Part shown: piece by piece, positions 1 through 6,402 of the stretch
How positions within the stretch are numbered: position 1 is the first letter of the stretch
Layout: every line of letters begins with the position of its first letter
Source of the DNA: RUG563 sp045589355
GTDB lineage: Bacteria; Bacillota; Clostridia; Christensenellales; Aristaeellaceae
Assembly (NCBI GenBank): GCA_045589355.1
Contig: JAZNOW010000059.1
Span: 1 to 10,744 of the forward strand
Reading direction: 5' to 3'
DNA: 10,744 nt
Notes under the pieces: generated by a model
What the model was told of the DNA's origin: nothing
What the model saw: the letters and a program-made list of their open reading frames with translations, nothing else
Databases searched by the model: none
Program-made: the position numbers and the translations under genes

Positions 1-41
1 AAAAGAAGTTGTATCCGCGCGCAGCTTACAGAACCACGAAG

Positions 42-90
42 CAGGGGGCTCCGCGCCCCCTGTACCCCTCGGCAGGGCGATCCGCCCTGC
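42..90. repeat. Pair of GC-rich hairpin repeats
   Basis: Two perfect 8-bp stem-loops lie side by side. The first is CAGGGGGC (42-49) with GCCCCCTG (55-62). The second is GCAGGGCG (72-79) with CGCCCTGC (83-90) and an ATC loop. Each is followed by a TACCCC or CACCC tail, the same layout seen around 10583-10628. The second hairpin has the same outer stem and ATC loop as 10606-10624, but two inner base pairs are swapped (CG/CG against AT/AT), so pairing is kept while the bases change. I see no gene in 1-190. This looks like part of a dispersed palindromic repeat family; function unknown. Confidence 0.6.
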
Positions 91-190
91 ACCCTTCCTG
101 CGACTAAACAGGATGTATCGAAGATGGTTGTTTCCGCATGGTGCCTGAGAAAACCAAACAGTTTCAGCCACGGGCGCAATGAAAACAAAG

Positions 191-235
191 AAAAAGCCGG
201 GAGAGAAAGCGAGCTTTCTCCTCCGGCCTTTTTCT
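191..235. terminator. Strong intrinsic terminator, possibly bidirectional
   Basis: A long hairpin has its apex at AGAAAG-CGAG-CTTTCT and continues outward through paired CCGG and A/T arms with single-base bulges. The right arm ends in TTTTTC, and the left arm begins with a run of five As, so the minus strand also shows a T run. It could end a plus-strand gene lying left of the window, or catch leftward transcription coming from dnaN. No gene inside the window ends directly at it. Confidence 0.75.
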
Positions 236-245
236 ATTGTTTTCC

Positions 246-307
246 CCGGATGCTGGAGCATCCGGCAGGCGGTGGAACACCGCCCAGCCCGTGGGCGGCA
301 GTGCCGC
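246..307. repeat. Cluster of tight small hairpins
   Basis: Consecutive palindromes are visible: CCGGATGC-TGGA-GCATCCGG (246-265), GGCGGTG-GAA-CACCGCC (268-284), then the shorter GCCC-GT-GGGC and GCGGC-AGT-GCCGC. They are packed almost without spacers. I find no convincing reading frame here. They may be debris or modules of the same palindromic repeat family as 42-90, or extra structure in the dnaN-side 3' region. Confidence 0.5.
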
Positions 308-314
308 AGCCATT

Positions 315-521
315 TCGCTATGTTTCCATCTTCTTATTAGCCCCAGCGGGAAATTGCTTGTGTAACAAGAATACCACTTCCGCTACTGGGTCAAGGGCCA
401 ATGGCCCTTGTGGGGTGCAGGGGTGAAACCCCGCAGGGTTCCCCATAGAAACAGCGGCAAACTGCTCGATGAACAAGTCCACCACTTCCGCAAAAGGGTC
501 AAGGGGCGATGCCCCTGGTGG
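315..521 (-). repeat. Two-unit hairpin repeat element, left copy
   Basis: Read on the minus strand from the dnaN stop, this holds two related units. Each has one or two GC hairpins (502-516; 392-410; 417-434) followed by a core that starts GCGGA and ends CCGC. The cores are 491-454 and 383-346, both exactly 38 bp, with GCGG able to pair with CCGC and a smaller inner stem (for example CTTGT 357-361 with ACAAG 365-369). The same order occurs at 10477-10705 in inverted orientation, and the similarity continues past the last core through an ATAAGAA...GAAACAT stretch. The minus-strand frame of dnaN stays open for 67 codons after the dnaN stop (521 to TAG at 320-318) and reads the motif AEVVxLxxxQF twice, with an ATG at 446. 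It could be a structured intergenic repeat, a small gene, or both. Confidence 0.7.
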
Positions 522-1640
522 TTATTTGGCAAAGATGCGCACGGGCAGCACGAGGAAGGTGAAGGCATTGCCTTCCACGGGCAGGATCATGCAGGGGGAT
601 ACATTGCTGTTGAAGCACATTTTCAGGTTTTCGTCGGCAACGTTGTGGATGATATCGGTGAGGTAGCGGGAATTGAAGGCGATGGACAGTTCATTGCCTT
701 CAAAGCCGATTTCCAGTTCTTCGTGCACGTCGCCGCGTTCGGCATTGGCGGTCATTTCCATGACGCCGGTGGGCTGCAGGTGCAGGTAGATGAGGTTGTT
801 TTTGCCTTCACGGGCCATGAGGCTGCAGCGGTCAATAGCGTCGGAGAAAGCGGAGCGGCTGACCATCACTTCGGTGGCCCAGGAAGCGGGCAGGATTTTC
901 TGATAATCGATGAATTCGCCGGTGAGCAGGGTGCCGTACACCTTCACGGAACCGAAGGAATACATGATGTGAGAATTGTTGAAAATAATTTCCACCATGT
1001 CATCGCTGTCGGGCAGCATTTTGCTCACTTCGCCAAGGGTGCGGCCGGGCACAACGGTGTTCAGCTGAGCCTTGGCGCCCAGGTTGTTTTCCGCATCAAT
1101 GCGCTGCAGGGCCAGACGGAAACCATCCAGGCCCACAAGCAGGGTCTGTTCCGGGTGCACTTCCATCAGGATGCCGGTAAGGATCTTGCGGCTTTCATCA
1201 TTGGAAACGGCAAACTGTACCCGGCTGATGGCGTCGCGGAAGCGGTTGCAGGGCAGTTCCACATGGTATTCGCCGGAAATATCCCGGATTTCGGGATAAT
1301 CTTCGGCAGGCATGCAGGCCATGGAGGTGTTGGTGCCCCGGCTGCGGATGGCGGCGCGCATGGTATCGCCAATTTTGATATCCACTTCACCCACGGGCTG
1401 CTTGCGCATCATTTCGGCAAAGAGCTTGGCCGGCAGCAAAGCGCAGCCTTCCTCTTCCACCATAGCGTTCACCCGGGCCTTGATGGAGATTTCGCCGTCG
1501 GTGCAGGTGAGGAGCAGGGCGTTTTCATCGGTTTCGATGAGCACGCCGTCATACACCTGCTTGGCGGGGCGGGCGGCAATGGCACGGGTAACCATACCCA
1601 GGCCGTAATTGATTTCATCCGTCTGAACACGAAAATGCAT
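522..1640 (-). CDS. dnaN: DNA polymerase III beta subunit (sliding clamp)
   Basis: DnaN is the ring-shaped processivity clamp that holds DNA polymerase III on DNA and acts as a docking hub for replication and repair proteins. The 372-residue product is the usual length and shows the three-fold clamp architecture from end to end, including the typical C-terminus (LPVRI close to the end). I chose the ATG at 1640 because AAAGGA lies nine bases upstream of it. The earlier in-frame ATG at 1649 sits directly against that ribosome binding site, and the one at 1685 would add a low-quality leader. The gene points away from the putative origin at 1650-2190, so it is co-directional with replication. Unusually, dnaA is not upstream of it and recF is not downstream: recF lies 3.6 kb away on the other strand. 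A CCACC-TAT-GGTGG hairpin (1682-1694) lies in its leader. Confidence 0.97.
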   Translation of the reverse strand: MHFRVQTDEINYGLGMVTRAIAARPAKQVYDGVLIETDENALLLTCTDGEISIKARVNAMVEEEGCALLPAKLFAEMMRKQPVGEVDIKIGDTMRAAIRSRGTNTSMACMPAEDYPEIRDISGEYHVELPCNRFRDAISRVQFAVSNDESRKILTGILMEVHPEQTLLVGLDGFRLALQRIDAENNLGAKAQLNTVVPGRTLGEVSKMLPDSDDMVEIIFNNSHIMYSFGSVKVYGTLLTGEFIDYQKILPASWATEVMVSRSAFSDAIDRCSLMAREGKNNLIYLHLQPTGVMEMTANAERGDVHEELEIGFEGNELSIAFNSRYLTDIIHNVADENLKMCFNSNVSPCMILPVEGNAFTFLVLPVRIFAK

Positions 1641-1710
1641 ACCGTTCATTCCTTTCAAACCGGCGACGGAAGCCGCCTTTCCCACCTATGGTGGTGGTAG
1701 TTATATTATT

Positions 1711-1746
1711 TAGTAGTAGTAGTAGGGCTGTGGAAAGTGTGGAAAA
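1711..1746 (-). promoter_or_regulatory. Origin unwinding element: DnaA-box pair, GC clamp, five DnaA-trios
   Basis: On the minus strand, two abutting DnaA boxes, TTTTCCACA (1746-1738) and CTTTCCACA (1737-1729), are followed by GCC (1728-1726) and then five perfect CTA triplets (1725-1711), running into the AT-only AAATAATATAA. On the other strand this is five tandem TAG triplets. The order box-box-GC-trios-AT matches the Bacillus subtilis element where DnaA loads onto a single strand and opens the duplex, and it faces dnaN just as it does there. That it is the unwinding site is inference from this match. Confidence 0.85.
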
Positions 1747-1964
1747 GCCATTTTCAGCCAGGCCCTGCCAAGGTTTTTGCCGGTGGGTAAACCGTGGAGG
1801 GCGGCGGGATAAAAAGGGGAAAACGGTCATCTTTCCAAAAGGAGAGAAAAAACCCCTGTTCTTTCGGCTATTCACTCCGTCCACACCCTTTCTATTTTCG
1901 CACAGAAGCGCAAAAAATGCAAGGGAAAATGCCATTTCTGCCACTTTTTTCGGCGGATTTTCCG

Positions 1965-2083
1965 TTATCCACCCTTTCCACAAAGGCCCTTTCCCCACCC
2001 TGTGCATAAACAAAACAAGGCCAGGCTTCATTTTATGCGTGTGTATACAATTTTATCCCAGCTTTTCCCCAAACTTATCCCCA
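1965..2083. promoter_or_regulatory. Second DnaA-box cluster
   Basis: A head-to-tail pair, TTATCCACC (1965-1973) and CTTTCCACA (1974-1982), on the plus strand abuts exactly as the pair at 1729-1746 does, but points the other way. It is followed by TTATGCACA on the minus strand (2001-2009), TTTTCCCCA (2063-2071) and TTATCCCCA (2075-2083). No DnaA-trio follows this pair, so it more likely helps assemble DnaA than melt DNA. Confidence 0.7.
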
Positions 2084-2127
2084 TTTTTTCGCACAGATCC
2101 ATCGGTCAGAAAATGCTTTTTTCAATA

Positions 2128-2143
2128 TGCATACATGTATGCA
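2128..2143. repeat. 16-bp perfect palindrome in AT-rich origin flank
   Basis: TGCATACATGTATGCA is a perfect inverted repeat with no spacer. It lies in the AT-rich stretch, about 30 bp upstream of the trkA promoter -10 element. It is a plausible binding site for a dimeric protein acting on trkA or on the origin. It does not match the parS, DnaA-box or LexA consensus sequences I know. Confidence 0.45.
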
Positions 2144-2174
2144 GAAAAAATTTCTTCCATTATAAATAAGAACA

Positions 2175-2183
2175 TGATATAAT
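2175..2183 (+). promoter_or_regulatory. Extended -10 promoter for trkA-trkH
   Basis: TGATATAAT is a perfect TATAAT (2178-2183) with the TGn extension. There is no good -35 box at the right distance, as is common for extended -10 promoters. Transcription would start near 2190, giving an 80-base leader before trkA at 2270. Confidence 0.65.
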
Positions 2184-2269
2184 GAAAAGTGATTTATATC
2201 CGTAGCAAACCAATGCCGGAAAGAAGGCATGGCAGAAAAGAAAAAGGGCAGCACCCTTGGAGGAAAAAC

Positions 2270-3637
2270 ATGCGGATCATTATCGTAGGCGCCGGTAAAA
2301 TGGGCTTTGCCGTGGCAGACAGCCTGATCAGAGAAGGGCACAATGTGGTTGTGATCGACAACAACGAAAGCATTGTGCAGCGGGGCGAAAACATGATGGA
2401 CGCCCTGTTCATCCGCGGCAACGGCGTACGGGTGGACGTGCTGAAAGAAGCGGGTGTGGAAGATACTGATATCGTGATCGCCACCACCGCCGGGGACGAA
2501 ATGAACATGCTGGTGTGCCTGACGGCGAAAAAGTTGGGGGCCCAGTATACCATTGCCCGCATCCGTGACCCGGAATACCTGGAAAGCCTGAGCTTTTTGC
2601 AAAAAGAAATGTTCATGGATTATGTGATCAACCCTGAGCGCTCCACTGCCCGTGAAGTGAGCCGTATGCTGCGTTTTCCTTTTGCCAGCAGCGTGGAAAC
2701 CTTCGCAAGAGGCCGTGTGGAAGTGATGGACTTCAAGGCGGCGGAGGGCGATGGCATTACCGGCATGGCCCTGCGCGACGTATATAAAAACAAGAAGAAT
2801 CTGCCTCAGGTTCTGTTCTGCGCCGTGGAAAGAGAAGGCGAAGCCATCATCCCCAAGGGCGATTTTGTCATTGAAGCCGGGGACAGGGTGCACGTGGCCG
2901 GCGATGTGAACACCATCACCGCGTTTTTCCGTGCCATTGGCAAGGGCGTATCGTCCATCCGTTCCGTGATGATCATGGGCGGCGGCCGGCTTTCCTTCTA
3001 TCTGGCCCAGATGCTGCAGAACATGCACATCAAGGTGAACATGATCGAAATTCAGCCGGAAAAGGCCCGCATGCTTTCGGAAATGCTGCCCGGCGCCAAC
3101 ATCATCCAGGGCGACGCCACGGACCAGGAGCTGCTGGAAAGCGAAGGGCTGATCGACATGGATGCTTTCATCACCCTTTCCAACCGGGATGAAGAAAACC
3201 TGATGACCGGCCTGTATGCGGTGCACCGGGGCGTGAAGCGGGTGATTGTGAAATCCAGCCGGGAAAACTATACCTCCATCATGAAAAACATGGGGCTGGA
3301 TTCCATCGTGAGCGCGTTGAACGTGGCGGTGAACAACATTCTGCGTACGGTGCGCACCCGTTCCAGCCGTTCTTCCTCCGCCGTTGTGCGCATGTACCGG
3401 CTGGTAAGCGGCAAGGCGGAAGCGCTGGAATTCCTGGCCGACGGGGATATGCCCTTCATGCATACGCCGCTGAAGGAACTGGATATTGATAAAGATTGCC
3501 TGATCGCCGTGATCGTGCGGGGCAACAAGGTGCTGGTGCCCTTTGGTAACGACACCATCGAAAACGGCGACAGCGTGATCATCATTTCCAAGCGGCTGGG
3601 CATCACGTCTTTGGACGAAGTGATCCATACCCGCTGA
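2270..3637 (+). CDS. trkA: Trk potassium uptake regulatory subunit TrkA
   Basis: TrkA is the cytoplasmic, nucleotide-binding gating subunit of the Trk K+ transporter; it forms a ring on the inner face of the TrkH channel. The 455-residue protein has the full duplicated layout. First RCK (TrkA-N) domain: VGAGKMG at residues 6-12 and the strand-2 acidic residue D30. First TrkA-C domain: about 145-220. Second RCK domain: begins about 232 with a degenerate GGGR dinucleotide loop (237-240). Second TrkA-C domain: about 372-445. The ATG at 2270 is preceded by TTGGAGGAA; an upstream in-frame ATG at 2189 has no ribosome site and falls at the predicted transcription start. trkH begins 15 bp downstream, so the two form an operon. 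It is the first rightward gene from the origin. Confidence 0.95.
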   Translation: MRIIIVGAGKMGFAVADSLIREGHNVVVIDNNESIVQRGENMMDALFIRGNGVRVDVLKEAGVEDTDIVIATTAGDEMNMLVCLTAKKLGAQYTIARIRDPEYLESLSFLQKEMFMDYVINPERSTAREVSRMLRFPFASSVETFARGRVEVMDFKAAEGDGITGMALRDVYKNKKNLPQVLFCAVEREGEAIIPKGDFVIEAGDRVHVAGDVNTITAFFRAIGKGVSSIRSVMIMGGGRLSFYLAQMLQNMHIKVNMIEIQPEKARMLSEMLPGANIIQGDATDQELLESEGLIDMDAFITLSNRDEENLMTGLYAVHRGVKRVIVKSSRENYTSIMKNMGLDSIVSALNVAVNNILRTVRTRSSRSSSAVVRMYRLVSGKAEALEFLADGDMPFMHTPLKELDIDKDCLIAVIVRGNKVLVPFGNDTIENGDSVIIISKRLGITSLDEVIHTR

Positions 3638-3652
3638 TGAAAGGAAATTGCT

Positions 3653-5101
3653 TTGAATAAACGATTGATTTTGAAACTGCTGGGAAGGCTGCTGTTGATG
3701 GAAGCGGCGCTGATGATCCCTTCCCTGATCGTTTCCCTGATCTACGGCCAGGGCGATGCCATGGCGTTTGTGTATGCCATCTTGATCAGTGTGGCTGTGG
3801 CCGTGGTGCCTGCGTTTTTTGTGAAGCCGGCCCGGGAGGATCTGAACCCCAAGGACGGCATTGCGGTGGCGGGGCTGAGCTGGATTGTGCTTTCTTTTTT
3901 CGGGGCACTGCCGGCGTGGATCTCCGGCGCCATTCCCAGCCTGACCGATGCATATTTTGAAACGGTGAGCGGGTTTACCACCACCGGCGCCTCCATCCTT
4001 TCGGAAATTGAAAGCCTGCCCCGGGGCATTTTGTTCTGGCGTGCCTTCACCCACTGGATCGGCGGCATGGGTGTGCTGGTATTGACGGTGGCGCTGCTGC
4101 CCAGGCTTTCCGGCCGTACCGCCCAATTGACCAAAGCGGAAAGCCCCGGCCCCATCTTTTCCAAGATCCTCCCCCGAACCAGTGATACCGCAAAAATGCT
4201 GTACGGCATTTACTTCGGCCTTTCCCTGCTTTTGTTTGTGGTGCTGATGATTGCCGGGATGAACGCGTACGATGCCCTGATCCATACTTTTTCCACGGCG
4301 GGCACCGGCGGCTTCAGCAATTACAATAACAGCGTGGCTGCCTTCCAGAGCCCGGCCATCGAATGGATTCTGGCCACGTTCATGCTGCTGTACGGCGTCA
4401 ATTTTACCCTGTATTTCTACATGATCCGCCGGGAATTCAAACAGGCGGTGAAGAACGAAGAATTGTGGGTATATCTTGGCTGCGTCATGCTGGCAACCCT
4501 CGCCATCACCATCAATGTGTTGCCCCGGTTCGACGGCTTTGGGGAAGCGGTGCGGGCGGCATTTTTCCAGGTAGCGGCCATCGTTTCCACCACCGGATTC
4601 GTGACCCAGGACTTTGACCTGTGGCCTTCCCTTTCCAAGATCATTTTGCTGCTGATGATGTTCATGGGCGCCTGTGGCGGTTCCACCGGCGGCGGCTTCA
4701 AGGTGAGCCGGCTGGTGATGCTGGTGAAAAACGGTTTCCGGGAAGTGAAGCAGGCCATTCACCCCCGGAAAGTGTCGGTGGTACGGCTGGAAGGCAAGGC
4801 AGTGCCGGAAACGGTACTGATCCATGCCAGTGGATTTTTGTTCTTCTACATTGCCCTGTGGCTGGTAGGCGGTTTGCTGCTTTCCATGGACAACATCGGC
4901 GTTGTGGAAGCCATCACCGCAGCGGAAACCTGCATTTCCAACGTGGGCCCTGCCATGGGTGCCCTGGGCCCTACCCAGAACTTCAGCATCCTGAGCAATT
5001 TTTCCAAATGGGTCTGCTCCTTCCTGATGCTGGCCGGCCGTTTGGAATTTTTGCCCATCCTGTGCCTGTTCTCGGTGAGCATCTGGCGAAAGAACGGATA
5101 A
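3653..5101 (+). CDS. trkH: Trk potassium uptake channel subunit TrkH
   Basis: TrkH is the membrane K+ channel of the Trk system, with four repeats of helix-pore loop-helix. At 482 residues it has the length of TrkH rather than the shorter KtrB. The four filter-like loops are visible: FTTTGAS (108-114), STAGTGGFS (214-222), VSTTGFVT (311-318) and SNVGPAMG (429-436). CGGSTGGGFK (341-350) matches the intramembrane gating loop. Hydrophobic helices run throughout, and there is no cleavable signal. The start is a TTG at 3653 with AAAGGAAA just upstream; there is no ATG closer to the family N-terminus. It sits 15 bp after trkA and ends just before a terminator. Confidence 0.95.
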   Translation: MNKRLILKLLGRLLLMEAALMIPSLIVSLIYGQGDAMAFVYAILISVAVAVVPAFFVKPAREDLNPKDGIAVAGLSWIVLSFFGALPAWISGAIPSLTDAYFETVSGFTTTGASILSEIESLPRGILFWRAFTHWIGGMGVLVLTVALLPRLSGRTAQLTKAESPGPIFSKILPRTSDTAKMLYGIYFGLSLLLFVVLMIAGMNAYDALIHTFSTAGTGGFSNYNNSVAAFQSPAIEWILATFMLLYGVNFTLYFYMIRREFKQAVKNEELWVYLGCVMLATLAITINVLPRFDGFGEAVRAAFFQVAAIVSTTGFVTQDFDLWPSLSKIILLLMMFMGACGGSTGGGFKVSRLVMLVKNGFREVKQAIHPRKVSVVRLEGKAVPETVLIHASGFLFFYIALWLVGGLLLSMDNIGVVEAITAAETCISNVGPAMGALGPTQNFSILSNFSKWVCSFLMLAGRLEFLPILCLFSVSIWRKNG

Positions 5102-5110
5102 AAACAAGAA

Positions 5111-5140
5111 AAGTGTCGGAATGGATCCGGCACTTTTTTT
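5111..5140 (+). terminator. Intrinsic terminator after trkH
   Basis: AAGTGTCGGA (5111-5120) pairs with TCCGGCACTT (5126-5135) through ten pairs including one G-U, with a five-base loop, and is followed by a run of Ts. It begins 9 bp after the trkH stop and immediately precedes the first parS site, so it insulates recF from trk transcription. Confidence 0.85.
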
Positions 5141-5142
5141 GT

Positions 5143-5158
5143 TGTTCCACGTGAAACA
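5143..5158. promoter_or_regulatory. parS site 1 (ParB/Spo0J binding)
   Basis: TGTTCCACGTGAAACA matches the Firmicutes parS consensus TGTTNCACGTGAAACA. ParB/Spo0J nucleates here to spread along origin-proximal DNA and load SMC for chromosome segregation. It lies in the trkH-recF gap, about 3 kb from the predicted origin. Confidence 0.93.
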
Positions 5159-5180
5159 TTTTTCTGTTCCCCTGCCCCGT

Positions 5181-5196
5181 TGTTTCACGTGAAACA
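5181..5196. promoter_or_regulatory. parS site 2 (ParB/Spo0J binding)
   Basis: TGTTTCACGTGAAACA is the fully palindromic form of the parS consensus. It begins 38 bp after the start of site 1, so two ParB dimers could load side by side. A TTGACA at 5220-5225 downstream might serve recF, but only a poor -10 follows it. Confidence 0.95.
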
Positions 5197-5277
5197 TTTT
5201 TCAACCCTCTGTCTCTCCCTTGACATCGGGCAGGCTTTGTGGCAAACTGAAGGCAGCAATAAAAAGGAGGAAGGGCC

Positions 5278-6360
5278 ATGCGGATCAGGGGATTGCGGCT
5301 GCACCATTTTCGCAGCTACAGCCAGGTGCTGCTGACGCCGCCGGAAGGTGTGACGGTGCTGGTGGGCGAAAACGGCGCCGGCAAAACCAACCTGCTGGAA
5401 GCCGTGCATCTGTGCTGCCTGGGCCGCAGCCACCGTACCTCCTTTGACAAAGAAATGATCGCCCAGGGCCAGGAAACCTCCGCCGTGCAACTGACGGTGG
5501 AAAGAAACGACGGCAAGCATGAAGTGGGCGTGCGGCTGTTTGAAAATGCCCGGAAAAAGAAAGTGATCTACGTCAACGGCAAAACGGCCGGCAAAATGGG
5601 CGAACTGATGGGCCACGCCACCTGCGTCATCTTCTCCCCCGAGGACCTGGCGCTGGTAAAGGAAGGCCCCCAGGCCCGGCGCCGGTTTCTGGATATGCTG
5701 CTCAGCCAGCAGCAGCGCAGCTATTTTTATGCCCTGCAAACCTACATGGGGGTGCTGAAGCAGCGCAATGCTCTGCTGAAAAGCGGCGATATGCGGCAGC
5801 TGCCTGCCTGGGACGAGCAGTTGGCGCTGGCCAGTGCGCCGGTGGTGCGGCTGCGGCGGGATGCCTGCCAGCGGCTGAACGAATGGGCGAAACAGCATTA
5901 CCTGTTCATTGGCGGCCGGGAGGAAGAAACTTTCTCCCTGCAATACGAAAGCGCCCTTTCCCAGGCGGCGGACCCGGCGGAAAGAATGCTGCAGGGGCTG
6001 CAAGCCAGCCGGGAGGAGGACATGCGCCGGCAATACACCACCTTCGGCCCCCATCGGGATGACCTGGACCTGAAACTGTGCCAGATGCCCATGAAGGCCT
6101 TTGCTTCCCAGGGGCAGATGCGCACTGCGGCCCTTTCCATGAAGCTGGCGGCTTTTGACCTGCTGACGGCTTCCCAGGGGGAAGCGCCGCTGCTTTTATT
6201 GGACGACGTGCTTTCGGAGCTGGACCCGGAACGCAGAAGACGGCTCATCAGCCGCATCGGTCAGGCCCAGGCCCTCCTCACCTGCACCGACCCCGGGGAT
6301 TTCATCGGCGCCAAGCCTGCCTGTGTGCTTCACGTGAAACATGGCACCATTACCGAATAA
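5278..6360 (+). CDS. recF: DNA replication and repair protein RecF
   Basis: RecF is an SMC-like ATPase that helps load RecA at gaps and stalled forks with RecO and RecR. The 360-residue protein is full length. It shows Walker A GENGAGKT (30-37), the RecF-typical FSPEDLALVKEGPQ region (119-132), GPHRDD (257-262), the ABC signature region around SQGQMRTAALS (278-288), and Walker B plus D-loop LLLLDDVLSELD (305-316). AAGGAGG lies 7 bases before the ATG. In the usual order recF follows dnaN; here it is separated from dnaN by the origin and the trk genes and is on the opposite strand. Its last codons contain a parS-like sequence. Its own terminator follows at once. Confidence 0.96.
   Translation: MRIRGLRLHHFRSYSQVLLTPPEGVTVLVGENGAGKTNLLEAVHLCCLGRSHRTSFDKEMIAQGQETSAVQLTVERNDGKHEVGVRLFENARKKKVIYVNGKTAGKMGELMGHATCVIFSPEDLALVKEGPQARRRFLDMLLSQQQRSYFYALQTYMGVLKQRNALLKSGDMRQLPAWDEQLALASAPVVRLRRDACQRLNEWAKQHYLFIGGREEETFSLQYESALSQAADPAERMLQGLQASREEDMRRQYTTFGPHRDDLDLKLCQMPMKAFASQGQMRTAALSMKLAAFDLLTASQGEAPLLLLDDVLSELDPERRRRLISRIGQAQALLTCTDPGDFIGAKPACVLHVKHGTITE
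6326..6341. promoter_or_regulatory. parS-like site 3 inside the recF 3' end
   Basis: TGCTTCACGTGAAACA matches the parS palindrome at 15 of 16 positions; the single change (C for T at position 3) sits in the Leu codon CTT of recF. The overlapping recF codons read L-H-V-K-H, so the protein and the binding site share the same bases. It probably still binds ParB, perhaps less tightly. Confidence 0.85.
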
Positions 6361-6402
6361 AAAACCTTCGATTGGCAAATACCAACCGAAGGTTTTCTTT
6401 TT
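6361..6402. terminator. Terminator after recF, likely bidirectional
   Basis: AAAACCTTCGATTGG (6361-6375) pairs with CCAACCGAAGGTTTT (6382-6396), with one mismatch and a six-base loop. CTTTTT follows on the plus strand. On the minus strand the hairpin is followed by a T-rich stretch ending near TTATTC, so it can also end the leftward metal-export operon. Confidence 0.88.

Larger units (their letters stand above)
1641..2190. other. Probable chromosomal replication origin (oriC)
   Basis: This gene-free stretch between divergent dnaN and trkA contains a cluster of DnaA boxes (consensus TTATCCACA) on both strands, a DnaA-trio unwinding element beside dnaN (1711-1746), and a very AT-rich segment beside trkA (about 2104-2190). 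Near-consensus boxes are TTTTCCACA (1738-1746, minus), TTATCCACC (1965-1973), TTATGCACA (2001-2009, minus) and TTATCCCCA (2075-2083). Weaker 7/9 boxes include CTTTCCACA (1729-1737 minus; 1974-1982 plus), TTACCCACC (1782-1790 minus) and TTTTCCCCA (2063-2071). Three parS-like sites within 4.3 kb and the outward direction of flanking genes support the call. dnaA itself is absent. Weak open frames across this stretch on both strands do not look like genes. Confidence 0.85.

Noticed and set aside
124..426. 100-codon plus-strand open frame in the left noncoding region
   Set aside because: It reads through the strong terminator at 191-235 and several hairpins; the sequence is not protein-like.
1..521. 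CRISPR array
   Set aside because: The repeats are few, diverged, of unequal period and hairpin-based, with no uniform direct repeats or spacers and no cas genes.
408..1700. 430-codon plus-strand open frame opposite dnaN
   Set aside because: Antisense shadow of dnaN that also crosses the repeat element; no domain and low-complexity composition.
1688..2182. 164-codon open frame across the origin region (and a 138-codon one on the other strand)
   Set aside because: The translation starts in the DnaA-trio repeats and spans DnaA boxes and AT-rich DNA; no family resemblance or ribosome site.
2075..5197. Very long minus-strand open frame (1040 codons) opposite trkA and trkH
   Set aside because: It is the antisense shadow of two well-supported genes; its predicted protein is rich in His, Gln and Gly, as expected from reversed GC-rich codons, and shows no recognisable domain.
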